Shown: piece by piece, positions 39,525 through 48,722 of the stretch | How positions within the stretch are numbered: the first letter of the stretch is position 1 | Layout: the number at the start of each line of letters is the position of its first letter | Assembly (NCBI GenBank): GCA_023138875.1 | Contig: JAGLOO010000008.1 | Span: forward strand, 23,908-87,907 | Direction of reading: 5' to 3' | Length of the DNA stretch: 64,000 nucleotides | DNA from: Bacteroidales bacterium | Lineage (GTDB): Bacteria; Bacteroidota; Bacteroidia; Bacteroidales; GCA-2748055 | Made by a program: the position numbers and the translations under genes | The notes under the pieces: generated by a model | Database searches by the model: none | Told to the model about the DNA's origin: nothing | What the model saw: only the letters and a program-made list of their open reading frames with translations

Positions 39525-41083
39525 TCCTGGGATTGCTGTAATTCACTCAGGATTTTTTGAAATTCTCTGTGTAAAATTGGAGCAGTTTCGGGACCAACAG
39601 AGTTTTTTTCTCCATAGGGAGCATCATCATACGTGTAAGGTGCTTCCTCATCCCATTGGCTTTTTGGAAGAATGTATCCAATTTCATCATTTGACAACCC
39701 TACAATGAATCGATATTTTCCCGGCATCAATTCGCGCAGTGGCGGGATTTCTATGGGATCAATTTCATAATCCTGTCCCCCGGGAGCCTCAATACCGCCA
39801 TTAACGATTTCAGGATAAATTTCTCCCGGAATGCATAAGAAACTTGCCGGACCGAGTGTGAATGCAGCAAGTTCTGTTCGTATTTTGAACCAGCCGGTCA
39901 TTCCAAAATCCAGGACTCCGAGCATTGCAGCCACACGAAACACTTTATTATCCAATGGCAACGCAATTGTTTTTGCCCGGACAGAGATACTTGCTTTATT
40001 TATTACAGTATCCGGTTGGGCAAGGGCATCAAGTGCCAGCATGGCAAGTTTTTGTCCCTGAGCTTTTGCTTTGTTAAAGGAAGCCTCAGTATAGGTAGTA
40101 TCCAGAAACGGGTCATCCAGGGGCATGCTGGCACGTGTGGTCATCAGTCCACCGATAGCGCCATTGATATAAACAGCCACACCGCCTACACCCGGTTTAC
40201 ACAGTGAATCCCCGTCATAGACCCCTTTTTCGATAAACTCCCGGACATAATGAGGGAAATCGGAACTTATATACAGATTATCAGACCACAATGTTTCAGG
40301 ATGATTTGCCCAGGCAACAAGTGTGCCAAGGGTAGAGTCTGTTTCTGCATCAATAGCCTGCATCAGTCGAAGGCCCGGGTCCATCACAATGGGCTCCCGG
40401 GTATCCATGACCAGATCTAAGGCCCCGGTCAGATCCTGCGCAAAACGCAGTGTTGCTGGCCGTAAGTTGGTTACAGCATGGGAAATAGCAGCAACTACCT
40501 GGTTTTTAACATACTGCATATGCTCTTTATTCACACCACTTTTTAAAGGGTGTTCGCCCCAGATACCGATAAGATCATTGCTTTCATGTGTGTGTGTGCT
40601 TGAGATTATTGCATAATCTATCTCAATGTTTTCAGGGATTTGTTTTCTTATATCAACAACATCATCGTGCCGAAAACCAATGGCATCGAGCGAGACCAGG
40701 GCCAGCCGGGTTTGGCCATCATCGAAAACAACCACCCGCGCCCATACATCATCATGCACACCATTTGCAGCCCGCTGCTGACTGAATCCGGCAATCCAGT
40801 AAGCATCGAATTTCCCGTTGTTGTTATTGTCATTATACGTATCACCCTCCTTCTCCTGAAATTTGGCATCGCCATTTATATCATTCCATGTATCTACAAT
40901 CTCAGGCGTAATGGGTAGTGCAGCAAATCCAACCTTCATGGTACCCGGTGTATCTGCACCTTTGATGTTCAGATCCACTTCATAACCGGGATGACGGTCC
41001 CTCAAATTCCAGAATACCCACACAACTGAAAGAAAAATTATCCCTAAAATTGCAGCTCCGATTCTTAATAACCACTTTTTCAT
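39521..41083 (-). CDS. Neutral/alkaline ceramidase-like membrane-anchored protein
   Basis: 520 residues from ATG at 41083 (MKKWLLRIGAAILGIIFLSVVWVFW, an N-terminal anchor or signal). A longer frame starting at 41134 would overlap the PHP gene and adds polar residues before the anchor. It matches the N-terminal domain of neutral/alkaline ceramidases: VGFAALPITP, GVHDDVWARVVVFDDGQTRLALVSLD, the zinc-site ISSTHTHESNDL and WANHPETLW, and INGAIGGLMTT. Two Asp/Asn-rich loops (NDINGDAKFQEKEGD and DNNNNGKFD, about 67-90) look like calcium sites. The immunoglobulin-like C-terminal domain of true ceramidases is absent. An amidase acting on a lipid or N-acyl compound outside the cytoplasm is likely. The ceramide substrate is inferred from family only, although Bacteroidota do make sphingolipids. 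Confidence 0.78.
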   Translation of the reverse strand: MKKWLLRIGAAILGIIFLSVVWVFWNLRDRHPGYEVDLNIKGADTPGTMKVGFAALPITPEIVDTWNDINGDAKFQEKEGDTYNDNNNNGKFDAYWIAGFSQQRAANGVHDDVWARVVVFDDGQTRLALVSLDAIGFRHDDVVDIRKQIPENIEIDYAIISSTHTHESNDLIGIWGEHPLKSGVNKEHMQYVKNQVVAAISHAVTNLRPATLRFAQDLTGALDLVMDTREPIVMDPGLRLMQAIDAETDSTLGTLVAWANHPETLWSDNLYISSDFPHYVREFIEKGVYDGDSLCKPGVGGVAVYINGAIGGLMTTRASMPLDDPFLDTTYTEASFNKAKAQGQKLAMLALDALAQPDTVINKASISVRAKTIALPLDNKVFRVAAMLGVLDFGMTGWFKIRTELAAFTLGPASFLCIPGEIYPEIVNGGIEAPGGQDYEIDPIEIPPLRELMPGKYRFIVGLSNDEIGYILPKSQWDEEAPYTYDDAPYGEKNSVGPETAPILHREFQKILSELQQSQD

Positions 41084-41093
41084 TTTTATACTT

Positions 41094-42569
41094 TTAAATT
41101 TGATTTTTAATTGATGGTTTCCTCTTAAGTTCAAATAATATTAAGATTGATGTGTAGATCAGGAAACCGCCTCCACACAGAAGCATGATGGTGCTGAATT
41201 CAGAATAGATATCATTGTATGCCGTAAGGTCACGTGCTTTGTTTTGAAGAATAAATCCATGTCCAAGCAGATACAGACTACTTACGAAAGACACCATTTT
41301 CAGGATTATCAGTGATTCTTTGTATTTCTTTGTGCGAGTCAGTTTAATGCTGATATTTCTAATCATAACAAGCCAGATAAGCCATGATAAGATCTGCAGA
41401 AAATTGAGTGTCCGAAAATAGCTTAACAAGGTATAAACCGGACTTAGACCGGCATAAGAACGATTATAAACATGACGGTCGTTATATAAAAGGACCTTGA
41501 TCTTATCCATATCTTTCTGGCGTAGCAGATTCAATATGGACTCCCGTTTCCGCTCCATATCCATGTTGTGCCAGCCGGGAATCTCCAGCGCATTCCAAAC
41601 AAAACAGGTGCTTCCGTACCCATGATAATCTGTGACCCCATTCATTATCAATCCATTCGAGGTACAGGCTTTAACAATATTCTTGAATATCCGGCGGTCA
41701 TAACTCAATCCGGCACCCTGGTTCGCAATCTCAAAACCATCAACACCCAGATTAATGAAATAGGGTATTGATTTTCGTTCTCCGTCAAACCAGTGTGCCA
41801 CTATTACAATTCCATGATCATCATGGGTTGAATCAATCACCTGTTGATCGGACAGACCTTTTGTGATAAAATTTCGGTTCAGTCCCAGTAGGGTCATGTG
41901 GTTACTACCCGAAAACTCTTCGCCACATATGATTAAAGGCTCCTGGGAGAGTGTCCCGGATTCCTGAGCCTTTACGGCCTCCATTGTCTTTTGATGATGA
42001 TTGTGATCGGTAATAAAAAAAGCATCGAAACCATTGTTTTTGTGCCATTTCTGGAGACCTGTCTGTGAAATGATTCCGTCATGGCTGTATTCGGTGTGGC
42101 TATGTGTATTTATTAAAATGGTGTTTTCCTGATTATTCACAATTGTATTGGCCGGTAACCACATGAATATGATAAACCACAACACACCCACCCATATACT
42201 CAAAATGAGCGGAATCCTCTTTAACCAGGAAAGAAATCCACCTAAAAACAGGTTACTCCTTCTGCTGTTATTATTCAATAATATACGGGTAAATGATATA
42301 ATCAGGGAGAGGGAGATGATCCAGAAGAGTAATATGGTAAATTCCAGTAATGGTTGATCAGCGCGCAGATAAAATAACAGAGTCCCTATGAAGGGTTCGA
42401 AAATAATGCGCCAGATTGGAATGTTGATATCAAAGCCAGGCGCCGGTTCTGAGGTCAATGCATCTACTATCTGAATTGGATAGTGAAAAAGCAGGGCCAT
42501 TATCACAATAACAGTGAAAAGGCCAATAAAGCCGGAGTGAGGAATAATTCTGTTTAGAATGCGATTCAT
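41094..42569 (-). CDS. PHP-domain polytopic membrane protein
   Basis: 491 residues. Four N-terminal helices (about 14-34, 50-70, 75-98, 115-142) lead to a PHP (polymerase and histidinol phosphatase) domain (about 150-385) with INTHSHTEYSHDGIIS, FFITDHNHHQ, LIICGEEFSGSNHMTLLG, IVIVAHWFD, GFEIANQGAG and VTDYHGYG, a full set of metal-binding histidines and acids. Three more helices follow (about 395-480). The topology places the PHP site on the outer face. Such domains hydrolyse phosphoesters. The neighbours (phosphoesterase-propeller and ceramidase-like genes, 10 and 14 bp away) suggest lipid or phosphoester processing at the envelope. Substrate unknown. Confidence 0.8.
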   Translation of the reverse strand: MNRILNRIIPHSGFIGLFTVIVIMALLFHYPIQIVDALTSEPAPGFDINIPIWRIIFEPFIGTLLFYLRADQPLLEFTILLFWIISLSLIISFTRILLNNNSRRSNLFLGGFLSWLKRIPLILSIWVGVLWFIIFMWLPANTIVNNQENTILINTHSHTEYSHDGIISQTGLQKWHKNNGFDAFFITDHNHHQKTMEAVKAQESGTLSQEPLIICGEEFSGSNHMTLLGLNRNFITKGLSDQQVIDSTHDDHGIVIVAHWFDGERKSIPYFINLGVDGFEIANQGAGLSYDRRIFKNIVKACTSNGLIMNGVTDYHGYGSTCFVWNALEIPGWHNMDMERKRESILNLLRQKDMDKIKVLLYNDRHVYNRSYAGLSPVYTLLSYFRTLNFLQILSWLIWLVMIRNISIKLTRTKKYKESLIILKMVSFVSSLYLLGHGFILQNKARDLTAYNDIYSEFSTIMLLCGGGFLIYTSILILFELKRKPSIKNQI

Positions 42570-42583
42570 TACTCAGGTGATGA

Positions 42584-45157
42584 TTAATTGTATCCGGTCC
42601 CATCATTTACCGCTATCACCGGATAGGGTACATCATATCCTTTTACCGAATGCCAGATGATGCGGTTGAATGTATCCTCATCGATGCGGTCGAGTTCATC
42701 CAGGTTCTGCTCCATGGATTTTTGCGCCCAGTAACGGGCATCTCCTGAAAGGCTTATAAGCTCCGGGTTTAATTCATCCAGAGGAATATTATTTGGCAAT
42801 GCTGAAAAGGGTGAAAAATCCGGTTTGTTGGTAAAACAATCAGACATGGGTTCCGCTGCAAGATCAAACTGGTTCAGTGGAGGAATGCCCAGAATATTCT
42901 CCATGGTTCGAAACATATTTATCTGGGAATAATATGTAGAGATCACCTGGCCACGTTTTGTAAAGGGACTAATTACCAAACCAACAGTCCGGTGCCCGTC
43001 AACATGATCAAGACCTGCCTGGGGATCATCCTCGGTAACGAAGATACATGTCTTCTCCCAAAATTTACTGTGAGATATAGCTTCCACAACCTGCCCCAAC
43101 GCTAAATCATTGTCTGCAACAGCAGACCTGGGAGTAGGCAGACCGGGCTTTGTCCCTGATGTGTGATCATTGGGTAAAAGCATAATAATGAAATTTGGGA
43201 AGTTGTCATTCTTTTCAAATTCTTTAAGCTCTTTGATGAATTCTGCCGCCCTGTATATATCGGGGACCTTTTCGGGGAAACCTATAAATGTAGGACACGT
43301 GTAAGGCTCCATCTGTGGCAAATTTGATTTTGCCCGAATCCTGATGCTGTTTGTGCCTGTAATGAAATCCTCATATATATCGGTAAAGGTGGCGTTTTCA
43401 GGTTCGATGATTGCATCAACAAATTCACCGTAGTTGCGGAAGGATAAACCATGCTGCATCACATTGTCCCAGATAAAACCGGATGAGGAGTAAGCCATCG
43501 GATCACCGCCATCATAAGGATAGCTACGTGGGAAATCGCCAAAAAACTTTTCTATATAATCAGTAACATAAGCTTCATCCGTCCATTGATGGCCATCTGC
43601 ACTGAGAACGCCACTGCAGTAATAGTTATCCATCAGTACAAATTCCTCGGCGAGTGCATGATGATTTGGGGTGACTTCCCGTCCAAAGTGAACCAGGGAA
43701 GGATCACCATTTCCCTGCTCTAAATCACCAAACACCTGGTCATAAGTCCGGTTTTCTTTAATGATATAGACCACATGCTTAAAATGAGATTCCTGTCCCG
43801 GTAATTGAGGAACAGCTACCCGGCGCGCACTTTTATGCTCCCGGACCAGCTGATTCATCATTCGTGCGAATGAGTTATTCTCTTTCACGACTTCTGTCAT
43901 TTTTTGAAGCGCAGTCTTATCAGGCAGTGGAACGATGGAGATACTACCCATATGGTGATGCGTATTGTACCCGGGCCTGTCCGCCCGCATATTCCTTGAG
44001 CCAATACCTTTCGTATTTGCTACGAAAAGGAATGTTGCATCTTTATCTAAAATGACGGCACCCGGGTACCAGCCGGTTGGAATAAAACCTGCTATTTCAT
44101 TTTTATCATCAAGTTCTATAACACAGAGCGCATTATCAGTTCCGTTGGCAACGAACAGTTGTTTGCCGTCATGAGAAATGGCCAGGGCATTGGGTGCGCT
44201 GCCAAATGGCAAATCTTTTTCCATCCGCACAGATATTCTGTCAATAACAGCATCGCTTTTTGTATCTATTACTGAAATAATATCACTGTTGGCACAAGCG
44301 ACGTACAGGTGGGCTTTGTCAGGACTAAGAGCCATAGCACCAGGATGCAAGCCAACTTCAATATGCTTTATTTGCTGTTGTGATTGTAGATCAATTACAG
44401 AAACTGAACCGTTATTGGCAATTCCTGTTTTGGGGTCAATGACTATTTCGCTGCCGGATGTAGTATAAGTTGGATCTCCGGGCTCTGGTTGTCTGCCGCC
44501 CCAATTGCTTACATAGGCCTTTTGGGAGGAGAGAAGTATGACTTCATAGGGAGAAACGCCAACGGGAATTTCAGATATGGACCCATCAGCCAAGTCAACA
44601 ACAGCCAGGGTATTACTCCGGTTAAGCGCTACATATAGCTTGTCACCACTCGCATTGACTGAAAAACCACATGGTACCGGATGGCCTCCTATTTTTGGTT
44701 GCAGGAATTGTATCGGTTCAATCCAATTTAGAATATTGTGCTCATCTTTTTGAGCAATAAATATTTTATCTCTGGATTGGCTGGCATAGATTTGTTTGCC
44801 ATCCGCAGAGAAAGCGATCCCATTGAATGATCCGCCGCCTTTGAGGGGTAGCGTTTGCATGATGGTTCGATCTAAAACACGTATTAAATCAAGGGAATTT
44901 TTATTCAGGACGGCAAGCCATTTTCCATCAGGGCTCTGTGCAAGATCTACTGGCCGACCCGGGAATAAGATTTGAAATCCTGCAGGTCGCAATAGCTGAT
45001 TGGTCGGAACGAGTATACTTCCATCCGGTTGCTGACCAACTTTACGGGTGGAAAGATCATCATTTTGCTTAGTTTCAACGCGGCATTGACTTATTATCAA
45101 AATAAATAGTGTTAAAACAAAGAGCGTCAGAATACTGATATAGCTTGTTTTTTTCAT
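42584..45157 (-). CDS. YVTN beta-propeller fused to an alkaline-phosphatase-fold phosphoesterase
   Basis: 857 residues. The signal ends in LFILIISQC, a probable lipobox. About residues 65-430 form a seven-bladed YncE/YVTN-type propeller with repeats such as KLYVALNRSNTLAVVDLADG, KQLFVANGTDNALCVIELDD and HLYVACANSDIISVIDTKSD. About residues 460-800 form a phosphoesterase domain of the PF04185 type: KHVVYIIKENRTYDQVFGDL, EFVLMDNYYCSGVLSADGHQW, IIMLLPNDHTSGTKPG, VTEDDPQAGLDHVDGHRTVG, with the Asp and His metal ligands present. This bifunctional layout recurs in Bacteroidota and Planctomycetes. It is surface or periplasmic and hydrolyses an unknown phosphodiester or phosphomonoester. Confidence 0.85.
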   Translation of the reverse strand: MKKTSYISILTLFVLTLFILIISQCRVETKQNDDLSTRKVGQQPDGSILVPTNQLLRPAGFQILFPGRPVDLAQSPDGKWLAVLNKNSLDLIRVLDRTIMQTLPLKGGGSFNGIAFSADGKQIYASQSRDKIFIAQKDEHNILNWIEPIQFLQPKIGGHPVPCGFSVNASGDKLYVALNRSNTLAVVDLADGSISEIPVGVSPYEVILLSSQKAYVSNWGGRQPEPGDPTYTTSGSEIVIDPKTGIANNGSVSVIDLQSQQQIKHIEVGLHPGAMALSPDKAHLYVACANSDIISVIDTKSDAVIDRISVRMEKDLPFGSAPNALAISHDGKQLFVANGTDNALCVIELDDKNEIAGFIPTGWYPGAVILDKDATFLFVANTKGIGSRNMRADRPGYNTHHHMGSISIVPLPDKTALQKMTEVVKENNSFARMMNQLVREHKSARRVAVPQLPGQESHFKHVVYIIKENRTYDQVFGDLEQGNGDPSLVHFGREVTPNHHALAEEFVLMDNYYCSGVLSADGHQWTDEAYVTDYIEKFFGDFPRSYPYDGGDPMAYSSSGFIWDNVMQHGLSFRNYGEFVDAIIEPENATFTDIYEDFITGTNSIRIRAKSNLPQMEPYTCPTFIGFPEKVPDIYRAAEFIKELKEFEKNDNFPNFIIMLLPNDHTSGTKPGLPTPRSAVADNDLALGQVVEAISHSKFWEKTCIFVTEDDPQAGLDHVDGHRTVGLVISPFTKRGQVISTYYSQINMFRTMENILGIPPLNQFDLAAEPMSDCFTNKPDFSPFSALPNNIPLDELNPELISLSGDARYWAQKSMEQNLDELDRIDEDTFNRIIWHSVKGYDVPYPVIAVNDGTGYN

Positions 45158-45171
45158 TACTGTTCCTCCTT

Positions 45172-45804
45172 TTAGAAAAATCTGTTTTCTACGGTTTTAC
45201 AGATGGTGTGATAAATTGGCAGGTGAAACTCCTGTACTTCAGGAGTACTAATAGATGGGACACAGATAGAGATATCGCAATATTGTTTCATTTCACCACC
45301 TGATTGTCCCGTAAGTCCGATGACTGTTAATCCTTTGGCTTTTGCAGTAATAACGGCATCGACTATATTCTGAGAATTTCCGGAGGTACTGATGGCTATG
45401 AGTACATCTCCTTTTCGTCCATAGCCAGCAATTTGCTGGGCATAGACAAGGCTCGGATCAACGTCATTTGATATGGCAGATATTAGGGCATTGTGTGCAT
45501 TTAATGATATGGCAGGCAAAGCATGCTGCAACTTTTCTGCAATGGCTGCCCCCCGGGTATTTGAAACTGATACCAGACCATGTTTGAGATCTTTATCCAC
45601 AGGACGTCTCTTTTCAAAGCTTTTCATAAGCTCGCCAACGATATGATCTGCATCTGCACAGCTGCCCCCATTTCCACATAACAACAGCAACCCATTATTT
45701 GAGTAGCAATCTATGACTGTGCTACAGGCATTCTCAATATCTTCTTTACACGATTCCAGGGCGGGAAACCGACTGATCATTTCATTTAATATTTCCTGGC
45801 TCAT
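45172..45804 (-). CDS. GmhA-like SIS-domain sugar phosphate isomerase
   Basis: 210 residues from ATG at 45804 (MSQEILNEMISRFP). A longer frame starting at 45846 overlaps the ROK gene and adds a Cys/Lys-rich stretch without family likeness. SIS-domain features: LLLLCGNGGSCADADHIVGELM with the zinc/catalytic His54 and Glu58 equivalents of GmhA, VLIAISTSGNSQNIVDAVITAKAKG, and EVQEFHLPIYHTICKTVE with the second zinc His. GmhA converts sedoheptulose-7-phosphate to D-glycero-D-manno-heptose-7-phosphate. The alanine-rich region 85-115 (NTRGAAIAEKLQHALPAISL) is longer than in Escherichia GmhA, so the substrate may differ. It follows the ROK gene with 23 bp between them. Confidence 0.82.
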   Translation of the reverse strand: MSQEILNEMISRFPALESCKEDIENACSTVIDCYSNNGLLLLCGNGGSCADADHIVGELMKSFEKRRPVDKDLKHGLVSVSNTRGAAIAEKLQHALPAISLNAHNALISAISNDVDPSLVYAQQIAGYGRKGDVLIAISTSGNSQNIVDAVITAKAKGLTVIGLTGQSGGEMKQYCDISICVPSISTPEVQEFHLPIYHTICKTVENRFF

Positions 45805-45827
45805 CTTTCCATTTTTTTTTAGGAACC

Positions 45828-46811
45828 TCAATTTAAGGCAACACACAAAGCAGCGTAATCTCCGATATTATCACCAAGAGCCGCAGGTACTATTTTACAG
45901 ACTTGTTTAGCTGCCTGGATTGCTTCCTGGTTTAAAATATTCTCAATATGAGGCTTAAAAAGTTCTTCATTTCTTGCATAAATACTTCCGATAACGATGC
46001 ACTCCGGATTCAGTATATCGATTAAAATGGCCAGGCCTTTCCCCAGATAACCGGCCGAGATATTAACAATTTCCTGTGCCACAGGATCACCGGAGATGGC
46101 AGCTTCAAAAACAGTTTTAGCCGTCATATCCCTGATCAGATCTTCAGAAGGACAAAAACCAACAGTTTCTCCTGCCTGAAGTTTATCGTTAATGATACTC
46201 CATGCCAGCTGGGCAATTCCGCCACCACTGCAAAAACCTTCAAAAGAGCCTGCCTTGCCAAATCCAATGGGTCCATCTTCGGCCATTCTGATATGACCAA
46301 CTTCCCCTGCTAAATCATTCGTTCCTGCGTATAGTTGTCCGTTAATTATAAGACCGGCTCCCATTCCTGTCCCAAAAGTCAGAAAGATCATATTCTTTGT
46401 ACCCACACCGGCTCCCATCATCCATTCAGCAAGGGCACAGGCATTTGCGTCGTTCTGAACTTCCACATCTATATTAAATTCCTCTTTAAAAATATCAACT
46501 ATCGGCACTGAATCCCATCCGGGCAGATTGGGCGGAGAGTATATAATCCCTTTTTCTGAATCAAGTGGTCCGCCACAGCTGATTCCAATTTTGACTAAAT
46601 TGTTCTTTTCATACTTCTCGAAGAGGGCATACGTATGTTTTTTGAACTCGTTAATAATTTTCTGGTATCCTCTCTTAGTATGAGTAGAAAAAACGATCTT
46701 CTCGTGTACATTAAAACCCTGGTCACCTAATACGACACTGCATTTTGTTCCTCCAACATCAAATCCCAGATAATACCTATCCAATTGAGTTTTTATATGC
46801 ATACCTATCAT
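45828..46811 (-). CDS. ROK-family sugar kinase lacking the zinc-site cysteines
   Basis: 327 residues. ROK features: YLGFDVGGTKCSVVLGD (phosphate loop 1), ISCGGPLDSEKG, VEVQNDANACALAEWMMGAG with the catalytic Asp, FLTFGTGMGAGLIINGQLYAG and AGEVGHIRM. The segment that normally holds the CxCGxxGC zinc site reads GPIGFGKAGSFEGFCSGGG here, with the zinc cysteines absent, a feature of a minority of ROK kinases. Other ROK members are glucokinases, N-acetylmannosamine kinases or repressors. No helix-turn-helix is present, so this is an enzyme. It overlaps the PfkB-HAD gene by 4 nt, so the two are made together and probably act on the same sugar. Confidence 0.82.
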   Translation of the reverse strand: MIGMHIKTQLDRYYLGFDVGGTKCSVVLGDQGFNVHEKIVFSTHTKRGYQKIINEFKKHTYALFEKYEKNNLVKIGISCGGPLDSEKGIIYSPPNLPGWDSVPIVDIFKEEFNIDVEVQNDANACALAEWMMGAGVGTKNMIFLTFGTGMGAGLIINGQLYAGTNDLAGEVGHIRMAEDGPIGFGKAGSFEGFCSGGGIAQLAWSIINDKLQAGETVGFCPSEDLIRDMTAKTVFEAAISGDPVAQEIVNISAGYLGKGLAILIDILNPECIVIGSIYARNEELFKPHIENILNQEAIQAAKQVCKIVPAALGDNIGDYAALCVALN

Positions 46812-48712
46812 TTGTTAAATAACAGGTCCACCAGTCTGTTTGTTTGTGAAAAGTCGGGTATGAGGATTTGCGCCCCTGAGCGGATCAACCGGGTGCGTTT
46901 TTCCTGATTCAGTCCATATCTCCTCACTTCGTCGCTGGCTATTCCAATGGCAATTCCATCGGATTTAATACACTCTTTGATCTCAACCGGTCCATCCCCG
47001 AATACTGCCAGTTCGCTCCCCTTCAGATTGTTCTCTGTGATAATCGTTTCGATCACCATTTTTTTTGAATACTCACTGATGTCACCAACCGACCCGTGTA
47101 TGCCACCCTTGAAAAGGTCGGCATAACCCAGTATTTCCGCTTCATGAATGACATCATCTATATCAGTACCACTTGCCAGGTAAAGCGTTACACCCTTCTC
47201 ATTAAGTGCTTTTAAAAAGTCAACAGATCCTTTTACTGTGAAATCCTCAATAGTGAGTTGTCCTGTTTCAAGCTTTTCCAGTCTTTTGGAAATCACTTTC
47301 ATCAGTGCATCATTGTATATCTTTTTGTAACCGAACTTATCGAGGATCTTCTCTTTCGGAACAATATTGAATTCATCAACCATCTGAACAAGTCCTTCCA
47401 TTTGGACAATGGTCTGTATTCCGGTTGACATATCGATGAATTCCAGAACATGCTTTCTAATATCCTGGTAGAGTGTTTGATCTGCAGTTTCATGTTTTTC
47501 TCCAAGGATGGCCCTGACCATCACTGGTTCCATTACCTGTTCCCATCCCTCTCTCAACGTGCTGATGGAACCATCGTGGTCGAATACAGCATGTTTAATA
47601 TTTCCCATTATTGAAACCACATCACTCTGGCACAATTCAATCTCACTGTCAGGCAGATAGTTAGCCTGACGAAGGTCTGCGGCCAGTTCAGGCCGGTGGT
47701 TGAAATCAGCGTCAATACTCAATTCAATGATCTCGTCACCAGATGCTGTCCCTGTGGTAAATAGTTTTTGTACGGTTACTGCGGCAGCAAGATTTGCAAA
47801 CGCAGCTGCTTCTGAAGGGGGGATGCCTGCAGCCAGGCAAAGTGTAAGCGCGCTGATCGTGGTATCGCCTGCACCCACCGTATCAAGTCTTTTTAACAAT
47901 TGGATACCGGGAATTTCGGTAATACCGGTTGCGTCAATGCTAACAATTCCACGAGCTCCACAGGTAACAAAAATGGGTTTCTTGTTTTTTTCATAGACCT
48001 TGGCTCCGTGCTTCTTAATCTCTGAAAAAGAGATATAATCCTGCGGATTGACATCAAGGCCATTCAGAACAGCTGTTTCAATCTCATTCGCCTTGCGGTA
48101 TACATTTCGGAATTTGGTATTAAAATGCCTTGAATCGAGTACCACTATTTTGTCGTCATACTTCTCAAAGAGTTCATTGGCCCGGTCAATAAAATCCCGG
48201 TTCGTGATGCTTCCTGATACCTGCTGGTTAAATATCAGTGCATCATAGTTTTCAAGTGCAAATTGTAAGTTGCGGAGTATTTCTACATCAGTCTCTTTTG
48301 TTCGCCTGTTTTTCAATCCAAAATCGATTCGCGGATCCTCTTTTTCCCCGTAATATTTCTTCGTGTATGTGTATGTATTGAAATCTTCATTTTGAATGGT
48401 CAGCGAAGTTACATCAGCACCCAGAACCTCAAGCTGTGCAGAGAGTTCCCGGCCATGAATATCATTTCCAACAACCCCGATCACTTTAATCGCACCTGGT
48501 TTGAGTGCGGCCAGGTTGGCTACAATATTGCCGGCACCTCCCGGGGAATAATTGTGCCTGGCCACCGCTTCTGCTTGTAATCCGGTTTCAACGGAGACCT
48601 CCGAACCATCCGGGTCCATCTGCCAGTAAGCATCCAGGCAAAAATCGCCGTAGACGGCAATTTTTACACTGCTTATTTTTTTCAGTATCTCGTGGATCCG
48701 GGCCTGTGTCAT
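46808..48712 (-). CDS. PfkB-type (HldE-like) kinase fused to a HAD phosphatase
   Basis: 634 residues in two enzymes. Residues about 1-335 are a PfkB/ribokinase-fold kinase close to the heptose kinase half of HldE/RfaE: KIAVYGDFCLDAYW, YSPGGAGNIVANLAAL, VVGNDIHGRELSAQLEVLGADV and the anion-hole LDTVGAGDTTISAL (about 275-290). Residues about 370-630 are a HAD hydrolase: VFDHDGSISTLREGWE (motif I Asp-x-Asp), LYLASGTDIDD (motif II), then FGDGPVEIKEC (motif IV). In HldE the second half is an adenylyltransferase; here a phosphatase takes its place. With GmhA- and ROK-type neighbours, this could phosphorylate C1 and remove another phosphate of a heptose-like sugar. Fusion seen directly; reaction inferred. 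Confidence 0.83.
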   Translation of the reverse strand: MTQARIHEILKKISSVKIAVYGDFCLDAYWQMDPDGSEVSVETGLQAEAVARHNYSPGGAGNIVANLAALKPGAIKVIGVVGNDIHGRELSAQLEVLGADVTSLTIQNEDFNTYTYTKKYYGEKEDPRIDFGLKNRRTKETDVEILRNLQFALENYDALIFNQQVSGSITNRDFIDRANELFEKYDDKIVVLDSRHFNTKFRNVYRKANEIETAVLNGLDVNPQDYISFSEIKKHGAKVYEKNKKPIFVTCGARGIVSIDATGITEIPGIQLLKRLDTVGAGDTTISALTLCLAAGIPPSEAAAFANLAAAVTVQKLFTTGTASGDEIIELSIDADFNHRPELAADLRQANYLPDSEIELCQSDVVSIMGNIKHAVFDHDGSISTLREGWEQVMEPVMVRAILGEKHETADQTLYQDIRKHVLEFIDMSTGIQTIVQMEGLVQMVDEFNIVPKEKILDKFGYKKIYNDALMKVISKRLEKLETGQLTIEDFTVKGSVDFLKALNEKGVTLYLASGTDIDDVIHEAEILGYADLFKGGIHGSVGDISEYSKKMVIETIITENNLKGSELAVFGDGPVEIKECIKSDGIAIGIASDEVRRYGLNQEKRTRLIRSGAQILIPDFSQTNRLVDLLFNK

Positions 48713-48722
48713 GTGATACTTA

